Positions 53,854-61,399 of a DNA stretch of 64,000 nucleotides are shown here, piece by piece. The position numbers were made by a program, and so were the translations under genes. The notes below the pieces were generated by a model. It did no database searches and had not been told where the DNA came from. It worked only from the letters and a program-made list of their open reading frames with translations. How positions within the stretch are numbered: position 1 is the stretch's first letter; every line of letters starts with the position of its first letter. Origin of the DNA: an uncultured Lachnospiraceae bacterium (GTDB lineage: Bacteria; Bacillota; Clostridia; Lachnospirales; Lachnospiraceae); the NCBI GenBank assembly GCA_910587045.1, contig CAJULG010000005.1, positions 1-64,000 of the forward strand, written 5' to 3'.

Positions 53854-54369
53854 ATGATGGAACGTGTAATTGTTATCGGCAGTCCCGGTTCCGGAAAAAG
53901 CAGCTTTGCAAGAAAACTGCATACGGAGACGGGGATTCCGTTATATTATCTGGATATGCTTTGGCATAAGCCGGATCGGACAACGGTTCCGCAGGAGGAA
54001 TTTGATGCCCGGCTGCAGGTGATACTGGATCAGGACAGATGGATCATGGATGGTAATTACCAGCGAACCCTTGAGAAACGCTTAAGGGTATGTGATACGG
54101 TGTTCCTTATGGATATCCCGACAGAGACCTGCATAGCAGGTGTAGAGGCCAGGATCGGCAGGAAACGGGAGGATATGCCATGGGTAGAGACAGAATTTGA
54201 CGAGGAGTTCAGACAGTATATCATGGAGTTTTCTCAGGCCCGGCTTCCACAGATCTATGCGCTTCTTGAAACGTATCAGGATCGGAAAAATATAGTTATT
54301 TTTAAGTCGAGAGAGGAAGCAGACAGGTATAATATCTTAAAATCGGGGAATCCTGTTAATTGTGGATGA
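53854..54369 (+). CDS. P-loop kinase-like protein (FlaR/topology-modulation type)
   Basis: A 171-residue nucleotide kinase fold. Walker A is VIGSPGSGKSSFARKL; the LDMLWHKPDRT and WIMDGNYQRTLEKRL blocks are typical of the family annotated as FlaR or adenylate-kinase-like. Real substrate unknown. It has no obvious partner. Confidence 0.85.
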   Translation: MMERVIVIGSPGSGKSSFARKLHTETGIPLYYLDMLWHKPDRTTVPQEEFDARLQVILDQDRWIMDGNYQRTLEKRLRVCDTVFLMDIPTETCIAGVEARIGRKREDMPWVETEFDEEFRQYIMEFSQARLPQIYALLETYQDRKNIVIFKSREEADRYNILKSGNPVNCG

Positions 54370-54490
54370 ATTCCTTCTGAATGCATGGCTGAAAGAGATG
54401 GAGAATGATGGAAATGCCGGATGAATGCTATGGAAATAAACGGAAGGGTGGCTGAATATAATAATTTTGAAAGAAAATTGAAAAAAATGC

Positions 54491-54519
54491 TTGCATTTTG
54501 AAAAACAGTGAGTTATAAT
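54491..54519 (+). promoter_or_regulatory. Promoter of tRNA-Lys
   Basis: TTGCAT (54491-54496), 17-nt spacer, perfect TATAAT (54514-54519), about 45 nt before the tRNA. Confidence 0.7.
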
Positions 54520-54563
54520 CAATTTTGCGTTGTGGATGACAGCAATGCAGCAAAACAGAATAA

Positions 54564-54636
54564 GCGCTTCTAGCTCATTTGGTAGAGCACCTGACTCTTA
54601 ATCAGGGTGTGCGGGGTTCGAGCCCCCGGAGGCGCA
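54564..54636 (+). tRNA. tRNA-Lys(CUU)
   Basis: A cloverleaf with acceptor GCGCTTC/GAGGCGC, D-loop ATTTGGTA, anticodon stem CCTGA/TCAGG with loop CTCTTAA (anticodon CUU), T-loop TTCGAGC and discriminator A. No CCA is encoded. Confidence 0.95.
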
Positions 54637-54713
54637 CTTTAAAGTGTGTTTGGCTACAATAAGTTGTGGTCGAACGCATTTTTTTGTTGCGCAAAGTGCG
54701 TTTTGCCGGGGAG

Positions 54714-54742
54714 TTGCATTTATGTAAGGCAGGCTATATAAT
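54714..54742 (+). promoter_or_regulatory. Promoter of the frameshifted membrane-protein gene
   Basis: TTGCAT (54714-54719), 17-nt spacer, perfect TATAAT (54737-54742), followed by GGGAGG at 54757-54762 and ATG 54770. Confidence 0.7.
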
Positions 54743-54769
54743 CAGAATAAAAAGCGGGAGGAAAAAATC

Positions 54770-55077
54770 ATGCCTTTTCATTTTTGATCATTAAGGAAAC
54801 ACCACTTTCCTTGTTCTTGTCGATTCTTGGCGCAATATGCGGAGGTATGGCGCTTATGACCGGAAGCGTGGCGTTCCATACGATGTCCGATCAAATGGAT
54901 CTGGAAGGTTCTGTGGGTTGGTGGCTGACCTGTCTGGGCTTTGGCGCCGCCGCATTTCTGTTTTATTTTATTGCCGTTAAGAGTTCGAAAAAGGCAAGGG
55001 AGCACAGGCTGGAAACGGAGCGGGAGTATGCGCAGAAGGAATTTAAGCTTTCCAGCGAGAATAAAGAAGATAAATAA
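54770..55077 (+). pseudogene. Small membrane protein gene with a frameshift in a T run
   Basis: Promoter, ribosome site and ATG 54770 are in ideal order, but that frame stops after five codons (TGA 54785-54787). The long frame beginning at 54784 encodes two TM helices (about 10-28 and 45-65) and a charged helical tail ending EFKLSSENKEDK. Adding one T to the five-T run at 54781-54785 joins them into a protein of about 102 residues. A TTG at 54784 could start the long frame, but it is 22 nt from the ribosome site. No family recognised. Confidence 0.65.
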
Positions 55078-55079
55078 AT

Positions 55080-55107
55080 ATCTGCTTATGTCGAGAAGCG
55101 GATTTTA
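55080..55107 (+). terminator. Weak terminator after the small membrane protein
   Basis: Stem ATCTGCTT/AAGCGGAT with one G-U pair (55080-55087 with 55096-55103), then TTTA. Confidence 0.45.
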
Positions 55108-55115
55108 GATGAAAA

Positions 55116-55182
55116 AGGTCAAAATTGACCTATTATATTGTCATAAGAATCCCTATATTTATGATAAACCATTTGTTATAAT
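55116..55182 (+). promoter_or_regulatory. Palindrome and extended -10 promoter upstream of the glycosidase gene
   Basis: A perfect palindrome AGGTCAA-AA-TTGACCT (55116-55131) stands 43 bp upstream of an extended -10, TG-T-TATAAT (55174-55182). The palindrome is a candidate operator for sugar-responsive control; no regulator gene is adjacent. Confidence 0.45.
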
Positions 55183-55225
55183 TCAGAAAAATAAAGAACT
55201 GTAACAAACGGAAAGGAGAACGTAA

Positions 55226-56572
55226 ATGGGATTTCATAAGGATTTTATGTGGGGAACTGCAACTGCGGCTTATCAGATTGAGGGTGCATGGAATGAGGAC
55301 GGAAGAGGCGCAAGTGTCTGGGATGTATGCGGCAGAGATCGAAATGTAGTGCTGTTTAATGAGACTGGGGATGTGACCTGTGACCACTACCATAGATATA
55401 AGGAGGATGTAGCCCTGATGAAGGAGCTGGGGATGAAGTGTTACCGGTTCTCCATAAGCTGGAGTCGGATCCTGCCGGAGGGAACCGGAGCAGTGAATCA
55501 GAAGGGGCTGCAGTTCTATTCGGATCTGGTGGACGAGCTGAAGGCCAATGGAATTGAACCGCTGGTTTCTCTGTTCCACTGGGATTATCCGTATGCGTTA
55601 TATCAGAAGGGCGGCTGGATGAATCCGGAGTCATCAGAATGGTTCCTGGAATATACAAAGGTAGTGGTGGATGCATTATCAGACCGGGTATCCTGCTGGA
55701 TCACCATGAATGAACCGCAATGCTTTATCGGCTGCGGACATACGATAGGAAGCCATGCGCCATTTGTGAAGCTTGGCACCAGGGATCTGATCACGATGAG
55801 CCATAATGTGTTGTTATCCCATGGCAAGGCAGTCCGGTATATCCGGGAGCATGCAAAGACGAAGGCGGAGATTTCGTTTGCCCCGATCGCACCGGTTTAT
55901 ATTCCGAAGGATGATTCGAAAGAGGCGATCGAAGAGGCAAGAGCAAAGACGTTCCATATGAACCGTGAACGGTTTGTCTTTAGTCTGACCTGGTGGAGTG
56001 ATCCGGTCATCCTGGGAAAATATCCGGAGGAGGCATATGAATTGTTTGGCGAGGATATGCCGGTGTACAGTGAGGAGGAAATGAAGCTGATCAGTCAGCC
56101 TCTGGATTTCTATGGCATGAATGTGTATTATTCAGAGGCAGATCATGAAACGGAAGGATATCCGGAGAATATGTGGCAGGGACGCGGACGGACCGGCATG
56201 GGCTGGGTGGTATCCCCGGAGGTAATGTATTGGTCGCCGAAGTTTATCTATGAGCGGTACGGACTTCCGATCATGATCACAGAAAACGGTATGGCAGGCA
56301 TGGACTGGATTCATATGGACGGTAAGGTTCATGATCCGTACCGGATTGATTTTCTGCATCGTTATCTTCTGGAATTCAAGCGGGCGGCAGAGGAAGGGAT
56401 TCCGTTAAAGGGCTATATGCACTGGTCGCTCATGGATAATTTTGAATGGGCCTGTGGTTATAATATGCGGTTTGGTCTGATCTATGTAGACTATCAGTCC
56501 CAGCAGCGGATCATTAAGGACTCCGGCTACTGGTTCCGGGATGTGGTTCAGACGAACGGGGAAAATCTGTAA
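55226..56572 (+). CDS. bglA: Glycoside hydrolase family 1 beta-glucosidase
   Basis: A 448-residue GH1 enzyme of normal length. The acid/base Glu is in WITMNEPQC (near 165), the nucleophile Glu in MITENGMAG (near 350), and the N-terminal signature is FMWGTATAAYQIEGAWNEDG. No signal peptide and no PTS gene alongside, so it probably cleaves imported beta-glucosides in the cytoplasm. Whether it prefers phosphorylated sugars is not evident. Confidence 0.95.
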   Translation: MGFHKDFMWGTATAAYQIEGAWNEDGRGASVWDVCGRDRNVVLFNETGDVTCDHYHRYKEDVALMKELGMKCYRFSISWSRILPEGTGAVNQKGLQFYSDLVDELKANGIEPLVSLFHWDYPYALYQKGGWMNPESSEWFLEYTKVVVDALSDRVSCWITMNEPQCFIGCGHTIGSHAPFVKLGTRDLITMSHNVLLSHGKAVRYIREHAKTKAEISFAPIAPVYIPKDDSKEAIEEARAKTFHMNRERFVFSLTWWSDPVILGKYPEEAYELFGEDMPVYSEEEMKLISQPLDFYGMNVYYSEADHETEGYPENMWQGRGRTGMGWVVSPEVMYWSPKFIYERYGLPIMITENGMAGMDWIHMDGKVHDPYRIDFLHRYLLEFKRAAEEGIPLKGYMHWSLMDNFEWACGYNMRFGLIYVDYQSQQRIIKDSGYWFRDVVQTNGENL

Positions 56573-56663
56573 GCGCAGGTTTGGATGGCGGTTGCGTTCG
56601 GTTATATTTTTCTCTTTTTCTTAAAAAAGTTCGTGCAATTTAAAAGAAGTTGTGTTATAATAG

Positions 56664-56697
56664 CAAAAGTTGTTGGAGAACAAGCCAGCAACTTTTG
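56664..56697 (+). terminator. Hairpin between the glycosidase gene and tRNA-Pro
   Basis: Thirteen-bp stem (56664-56676 with 56685-56697, one G-U pair), 8-nt loop, then TTT. It could end bglA transcripts. An extended -10 TG-T-TATAAT at 56653-56661 sits just before it, so a tRNA promoter there would transcribe through the hairpin. Confidence 0.5.
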
Positions 56698-56701
56698 TTT
56701 T

Positions 56702-56775
<74 letters not shown>

Positions 56776-56783
56776 CGATAAGA

Positions 56784-56828
56784 AAACAGCGGATTTCCTT
56801 AGGGTTTTCAAGGGAATCTGCTGTTTTT
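56784..56828 (+). terminator. Terminator after tRNA-Pro
   Basis: Long stem AAACAGCGGATT.../...GAATCTGCTGTTT (56784-56800 with 56811-56826), followed by a T run. It lies just inside the element boundary. Confidence 0.75.
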
Positions 56829-56834
56829 GCGTTT

Positions 56835-56926
56835 GGTGAAATAAGGTGAAATAAGGTGTAAAGAGGTAAAACAAGTGTAGTCAAAAAGTAGTCAAATGAA
56901 GGCTGTTGTAGTCAGAAATGTAGTCA
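56835..56926. repeat. Short direct repeats between attL and integrase
   Basis: GGTGAAATAA occurs twice in tandem (56835-56854), then GTAGTCA occurs four times (56877-56883, 56888-56894, 56908-56914, 56920-56926). They have the place and size of integrase arm-type or excisionase sites. Confidence 0.6.
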
Positions 56927-56964
56927 AAATAGTAACTATAATCCGGAGCTGCAACAGCCTGTGA

Positions 56965-58098
56965 TCAATAATTCTGTGATAGATATTTTGTTAATTTATC
57001 TTTTGATGATGATTTTTTCTTATCTAATTCAGCATATACGTTAAGAATCATAGCTGTATCCGTATGACCCATCAGGCGGGCTGCTTCTTTTATATCAATC
57101 CCGGAATAATATAAGATAGTTGCATACTCATGCCGAAAGACGTAAGGTGTGATGTCTGTCGCTTTCATTGCTTCCTGTATGATCTCACCTTTTTTTATAA
57201 CCTGATTCCGTCCGCCAAGCTGCAGATTGATTTTATCGTATATTTTTTTCCAGAAGCGTCGATAGGTAGTCTTAGTATGAAGCTCGCCGCTGGTCTGCGT
57301 AAATAAATATAACTGACTGATTGATAACATATAATCACGAAGAACCGGCAGCAGGGGTGGTAAAATATCTATATCACGCACTCCGGCAGGCGTTTTTGTT
57401 TCTTTAAGTCTGCCCTGATTTTTCCCGAACGCCAGGCAGCTTTCTACATGAATTGTTTCATTGTCCAGATCCACACTGTGTATTGTAAGCGCCCGTGCCT
57501 CCTCTGGACGCAAGCCTGCATACCAGAGTAAATATACAAAGCACTTTTCCTCTTTTGTGAAATCGCATTCCGGTATTGCACGTTTCTCTGCTGGAGTTAA
57601 TGCTCGTGTACGGGCAGCAGGCTTTTTCCCGATTGTTACTTTTCTACATGCATTCCGATAAATAAGACCATCGTCAATAGCATCCTCCAGGATGGAGCGG
57701 ATCATATTCCGTAATTCCTTTTGTTCAGAGTAGTGACCATTTAATTTATTGATACATTTCTGGATATCACTTTTAGTGAGGTCAATCAGTAATATGTCCT
57801 TAATGTCCGTTATGTGCTTATTGACCAGGGCATTCAGTACCATCATTCTTGATTCTGAAAGAGAGTTTTGCTTAATACCCAGCCAGTGCCTTGCATACAT
57901 TCCGAATGTCCATGTCCGATCCTTAACAAGAGTATTTGTGATTAATTGACTTTTAAAATGTGCTACATTATCCTCTAATTCCTTCTGTGTCTTACCGTAT
58001 ATGCTTTTTCGTATTTCCTTGCCGGTAACCGGATCGTACTTCCCGGTGCCAACATTCTTCATATAGCGATTATCTTTTCGCTTTGTTGCTCGTGCCAT
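56965..58098 (-). CDS. int: Tyrosine recombinase / integrase
   Basis: A 377-residue integrase. An N-terminal arm-binding domain (to about 60) and SAM-like core-binding domain precede the catalytic domain. Catalytic Arg is in YAGLRPEEARAL; the box II stretch reads PYVFRHEYAT with Tyr where the first His of HxxRH is usual; then LMGHTDTAMILNVYAEL supplies the final His and the nucleophile Tyr. The stop faces attL. GGGAGAAGG upstream of the ATG and an 18-bp palindrome before that mark its start. Confidence 0.95.
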   Translation of the reverse strand: MARATKRKDNRYMKNVGTGKYDPVTGKEIRKSIYGKTQKELEDNVAHFKSQLITNTLVKDRTWTFGMYARHWLGIKQNSLSESRMMVLNALVNKHITDIKDILLIDLTKSDIQKCINKLNGHYSEQKELRNMIRSILEDAIDDGLIYRNACRKVTIGKKPAARTRALTPAEKRAIPECDFTKEEKCFVYLLWYAGLRPEEARALTIHSVDLDNETIHVESCLAFGKNQGRLKETKTPAGVRDIDILPPLLPVLRDYMLSISQLYLFTQTSGELHTKTTYRRFWKKIYDKINLQLGGRNQVIKKGEIIQEAMKATDITPYVFRHEYATILYYSGIDIKEAARLMGHTDTAMILNVYAELDKKKSSSKDKLTKYLSQNY

Positions 58099-58112
58099 AA
58101 CCTTCTCCCTTT

Positions 58113-58130
58113 AGTTGCACCGGTGCAACT
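58113..58130. promoter_or_regulatory. Perfect 18-bp palindrome upstream of the integrase start
   Basis: AGTTGCACC followed by its exact complement GGTGCAACT, 15 bp before the ATG. It may be an operator for integrase control or a hairpin hiding the ribosome site. The remaining 58131-58321 stretch is AT-rich and shows nothing else clear. Confidence 0.5.
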
Positions 58131-58321
58131 TTAAATCATACTTGTTATGCATAAAAGATTCTCTCAGATGCCATTTAAGCCATTTTTATTTTATAATAGA
58201 TAAAAGTATCGTATTGAATATTAAAATGGCTAATTTGGGCATTACAGAAGAGAACAAAGGCATTATTTATCATGTTACTCGCAGGGAATATATATTTTGA
58301 TTATTTATTTTATATCGTTCT

Positions 58322-59053
58322 TTACTTGGAGTCAATGTTTTGGGTCTTTAATTGTTCAAGTTCTGAGAGAATACCGGAAGTGATAATGCCGGCTGGTAAG
58401 GCAACGATTGCAATACCAAATACAGAAGAAATCATTGTTACGATTCTTCCTGGCGCAGTGACTAAATATATATCGCCATATCCAACAGTAGTCAGAGAAA
58501 TTGTCGCCCAATATATTGCTTCAAAGAAATCTTTAAATGCCTGTGGCTCAATGTTAAATGCAACCAGGGCAGAGATGAGGATATAGGAAGCTGCCATTAC
58601 AAATATTGTAACAAAAGCTTCTTTTTGTCTTATAAAGACATTAATAATAAGTTTGATGGATTTGCTATAGCGAATTGCTTTGACGACCCGAAATACACGC
58701 AATGAACGAAATAGGCGAAAAATCTTAAATAAGCGAAATGAATTACTAAAGACTGCAAAAACAGGAAAAATTGAAACAAGGTCAACTAAAGCCATTGGGG
58801 TAAATGGGTATAAAATAAATGATTTCTGCTTTTTATTTAAAAAATAGTCGGCAGTGATCCAACGAAGAATATAGTCTGCAATGAAAATGACAGTCGCTAA
58901 TTTATCTATTAGGCTAAAAAGAGGAGATGATTGTTTAAAAGCCAGTGGAATAATACTTATGACAATTATGAACATCATAAATATTGTGTAACTCTTGCCG
59001 GATAATAAGCAAAAAATACTATTTCTAGCAGTTTTGTCTTGAGTTTTTTTCAT
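58322..59053 (-). CDS. Voltage-gated-type potassium channel
   Basis: A 243-residue channel with six TM helices. S4 is rich in regularly spaced Arg/Lys (RLFKIFRLFRSLRVFRVV). The pore helix and filter read ISLTTVGYGD, the K+-selective signature, and S6 is GIAIVALPAGIITSG. It is last in a three-gene operon carried by the element, 48 bp after the HIRAN gene, with a GGAGG ribosome site. A channel on a mobile element could act as a membrane effector that depolarises the cell; this is inference. Confidence 0.9.
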   Translation of the reverse strand: MKKTQDKTARNSIFCLLSGKSYTIFMMFIIVISIIPLAFKQSSPLFSLIDKLATVIFIADYILRWITADYFLNKKQKSFILYPFTPMALVDLVSIFPVFAVFSNSFRLFKIFRLFRSLRVFRVVKAIRYSKSIKLIINVFIRQKEAFVTIFVMAASYILISALVAFNIEPQAFKDFFEAIYWATISLTTVGYGDIYLVTAPGRIVTMISSVFGIAIVALPAGIITSGILSELEQLKTQNIDSK

Positions 59054-59101
59054 GAAAGAATCCTCCCTGCTTAGTCAGATAAATAGATTACTATGACTGC
59101 T

Positions 59102-59812
59102 TTAGACATAAATATTAATATGTACATGGTAGGAATCTTTATACTTGTCCTCCAAATGTGCTTCAAATACAGCATTTGAATAGTTAGTTGATAGATATTC
59201 CGCAACCCCAGCACTTAATACACCTAAATCTAGTTTAGATTTAGGATCAACAACCATATATGCAGCTTTACCATCATATATATATCTTTCAATGAGGACT
59301 TTATCATTAATATGCATTTTTTTAATAACATCTTTACGCATTTTTTTCTTGTTTTTTCTACATTCATATGATTCGCCAACAATTAACCATGATTTTTCTG
59401 ATATAAGTTTTCTTTTTTCTATAGGGATGATGTTTTGAAATATAACGTTTATTGTAAATCCATATGTATTCTTTGCATATACAATACGTTCAAATTTAAT
59501 TGAGCAGGGCCTGATACTCCATTTTAGAAATTCATTCAGTCTCTTTTGGGGAACATATCCAATCATTTTTTTGTTTGCATACACTTCTACACAAGGAGAA
59601 TCTTCATATGTTGACTTTTTAAAAAAAATTATGTGTGGTTTTCTGTTATCAATTTTTTTTAATATAGCCTGCCGGTTTTCAAATGTTACGCCTGCAACTT
59701 GAAATTCAATAGAATGCCATTCGTGATTCCATAAATTTTCAATATATGGAATTGGTTTTATTATATCTGGATTTGCTTCATTAGGTTTAAATAAGTCTGA
59801 AAGAAAATTCAT
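59102..59812 (-). CDS. HIRAN-domain-like protein
   Basis: A 236-residue protein. Residues about 38-100 fit the HIRAN pattern: VAGVTFENRQAILKKI, then EDSPCVEVYANKKMIGYVPQKRL. A possible second, weaker repeat covers about 150-215. HIRAN domains bind DNA 3' ends or damaged DNA in helicases; here no helicase or nuclease part is attached. It could serve as the sensor for the neighbouring channel. AT-rich codon use sets it off from the core genes. Confidence 0.65.
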   Translation of the reverse strand: MNFLSDLFKPNEANPDIIKPIPYIENLWNHEWHSIEFQVAGVTFENRQAILKKIDNRKPHIIFFKKSTYEDSPCVEVYANKKMIGYVPQKRLNEFLKWSIRPCSIKFERIVYAKNTYGFTINVIFQNIIPIEKRKLISEKSWLIVGESYECRKNKKKMRKDVIKKMHINDKVLIERYIYDGKAAYMVVDPKSKLDLGVLSAGVAEYLSTNYSNAVFEAHLEDKYKDSYHVHINIYV

Positions 59813-59875
59813 ATATATCCTCCGATGTTAAAGCTTGCATGTAATTTTGCTAATATTATGAAGAGATTTCGTTAT

Positions 59876-60082
59876 TTACAATTTTTCAAATACCATTGTA
59901 GCTTGAATTCTATCGCCACCACCTATACCACTGCTATGAGCAGATGTAGTGCTAATAGTGTGAAGTCGGTAACCCTTTGCAGCCTGGTCATTGATTACTT
60001 TCTCTAATTCGCCAAGATTTTTAGAAGCTGTTCCGACAAGTTTCTCTTTTAATGTAACTTGTAATACTATGTATTGAGGCAT
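59876..60082 (-). CDS. DUF4177 family protein
   Basis: A 68-residue protein of the DUF4177 type: short strand PQYIVLQVTL, helix LGELEKVINDQAAKGYRLHTI and closing strand RIQATMVFEK. Function unknown. ATG 60082 is chosen because AAAAGGAGAAAA precedes it; an upstream in-frame start at 60118 is less likely. First gene of the cargo operon, 63 bp before the HIRAN gene. Confidence 0.75.
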   Translation of the reverse strand: MPQYIVLQVTLKEKLVGTASKNLGELEKVINDQAAKGYRLHTISTTSAHSSGIGGGDRIQATMVFEKL

Positions 60083-60186
60083 AATATTTTCTCCTTTTCT
60101 GTTTTCTACATAATTCACTTTTGTTTTTTATGCATACTCCTTCTTATGACAAATATTGTAAGCAATTATACACAAAAACGCAATAA

Positions 60187-60203
60187 TCGAATTTTGTCGA
60201 ATT
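60187..60203. promoter_or_regulatory. TCGAATT direct repeats between the cargo operon and XRE gene
   Basis: TCGAATT at 60187-60193 and 60197-60203, ten bp apart. The extended form TTGTCGAATT recurs at 60506-60515 on the other side of the XRE gene. These are candidate sites for that regulator. Confidence 0.4.
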
Positions 60204-60254
60204 GGTATATTTTCATAGTATATTGTTGAAAATAATAAACGGAGGCTATGAAAA

Positions 60255-60452
60255 ATGAAGATTTTGTTAAATCAAGTAAGACAAAAAAAGAAGATAACAT
60301 TGACAAAGTTGGAGGAACAGACAGGTATCAGTAAATCTGCCCTGAATAATTTTGAAAATGATAAAACATCTCCAACAATGATTCACATGGAGAAGCTTGC
60401 TAAAGCATTAGAAGTTAGAATAGTTGATTTATTTGATTCAAAATATAAGTAA
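60255..60452 (+). CDS. Small XRE-family regulator
   Basis: A 65-residue protein that is almost only a helix-turn-helix: LTKLEEQTGISKSALNNFEND, then PTMIHMEKLAKALEV. It has a good ribosome site (CGGAGG). It stands divergent from the DUF4177-HIRAN-channel operon and may regulate it. It is distinct from the larger repressor at 60716. Confidence 0.88.
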   Translation: MKILLNQVRQKKKITLTKLEEQTGISKSALNNFENDKTSPTMIHMEKLAKALEVRIVDLFDSKYK

Positions 60453-60462
60453 TTTTAAGCAA

Positions 60463-60484
60463 ATTTCCATATATATATGGAAAT
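60463..60484. repeat. 22-bp palindrome after the XRE gene
   Basis: A perfect palindrome: ATTTCCATATA and its complement. It starts 11 bp after the XRE stop. It may be an operator or a terminator without U tract. Confidence 0.4.
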
Positions 60485-60596
60485 CGTATTCCAAAGTGTT
60501 CCAATTTGTCGAATTATGTGATATGTTGTTTTTGAGGCGGAACTTCCAAAGGAATACCCCTGGTTCCTTTGAAGAAAAAAATAAGGGGTTGATAAT

Positions 60597-60719
60597 ATGG
60601 ATTACAAAAGACTTATTATCGAAATGGTGCAAAAAATAGAGAATCCAGTGATACTTGGGAGTATATATTCATTTATCAAAGGGATTCTAAGCACAAAAGA
60701 AAAGCAGGAGGCAGATTAA
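60597..60719 (+). CDS. 40-residue phage-type small protein
   Basis: ATG 60597 opens a 40-residue frame: MDYKRLIIEMVQKIENPVIL and then a helix, a Lys-rich end and stop TAA 60717-60719. The MxYKxLIIEMxxKIxN start recurs in short proteins next to XRE genes on Lachnospiraceae elements. GGGG upstream is a modest ribosome site. It converges on the repressor gene, overlapping its stop by a few bases. Confidence 0.6.
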   Translation: MDYKRLIIEMVQKIENPVILGSIYSFIKGILSTKEKQEAD

Positions 60720-61090
60720 TTCTGCTCCCTGTTTTTTCTTTTTTCTGACATTTTTTCAGAAATCGTCCGCAAAGCTTGTTTACTATCTTGGTCCAGTTCC
60801 ATGTAGACCTCAATCAAATCTTTAATAAAATCATCGTTTCCACCTTCTATCTGACCGAGATAAAACGAAAATTTGTTTGGAACCTCATTGCTCATATCGC
60901 CATTACCAGTCTGTAACCATTCCATAGCAATATTAAATTCTTTACAAATAAGTTTAAGCGTTTGTTCTGACGGAGAGTTTCTACCTGATTCTAGTAAACT
61001 GACAGATGATTTGGTTATCCCGATTCTATTTCCGAATTGCTCCATCGTTAAATTATTTAATTTCCGAACCTTTTTGATACGGTCTTTCAT
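60716..61090 (-). CDS. XRE-family repressor (lysogeny-type)
   Basis: A 124-residue repressor. The helix-turn-helix is LTMEQFGNRIGITKSSVSLLESG, followed by a family-typical link PSEQTLKLICKEFNIAMEWLQTG and a C-terminal helical part. It has no protease-type cleavage domain, so induction would not be by RecA-style self-cleavage. It is divergent from the early genes across a compact switch region. Confidence 0.92.
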   Translation of the reverse strand: MKDRIKKVRKLNNLTMEQFGNRIGITKSSVSLLESGRNSPSEQTLKLICKEFNIAMEWLQTGNGDMSNEVPNKFSFYLGQIEGGNDDFIKDLIEVYMELDQDSKQALRTISEKMSEKRKNREQN

Positions 61091-61113
61091 ACTTACACCT
61101 CCTTGCTAAATCT

Positions 61114-61192
61114 ATTTTATCAAAAAAAGTTAGTTTAGTCAACAAATAAGTATTGACATAGTAAGTTAAACAATCTATAATGTTGATTAAAC
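61114..61192. promoter_or_regulatory. Divergent switch: two promoters and paired operators
   Basis: Rightward: perfect TTGACA (61153-61158), 17 nt, perfect TATAAT (61176-61181). Leftward: TTGACT (minus, 61137-61142), 17 nt, TAAAAT (61114-61119). GTTTAGTCAAC (61133-61143) overlaps the leftward -35, and its near complement GTTGATTAAAC (61182-61192) covers the rightward start. This fits a self-limiting repressor circuit. Confidence 0.75.
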
Positions 61193-61210
61193 AAACAAGG
61201 AGGTGTAAAT

Positions 61211-61399
61211 ATGGAGGATTTACTTAAAATGAACATACCAAAAGATGAACAGGAGGAAATAAAGGAGTTTGTTTCAACACTTCTTTTGCTCCCTAAAGAG
61301 GATCGGGCGGTCCTTTTATCAAATGCTTACGCCTTTAAGGTTCGTATGAACATTGAAAAAAACAAAAAGACAGGAGGAAAAAGAGATGAAAAAATTTGA
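61211..61399 (+). CDS. Small early protein of the element
   Basis: A 62-residue, mostly helical protein (IPKDEQEEIKEFVSTLLLLPKEDRAVLLSNAYAFKVR). Strong ribosome site AAGGAGGTGT. It is the first gene rightward from the switch, the place of Cro-like or antirepressor proteins, but it has no recognisable helix-turn-helix. Its end overlaps the next gene start. Confidence 0.7.
   Translation: MEDLLKMNIPKDEQEEIKEFVSTLLLLPKEDRAVLLSNAYAFKVRMNIEKNKKTGGKRDEKI

Noticed and set aside
58272..58586. Plus-strand frame of 104 codons
   Set aside because: It is antisense to the potassium channel filter and S6 region.
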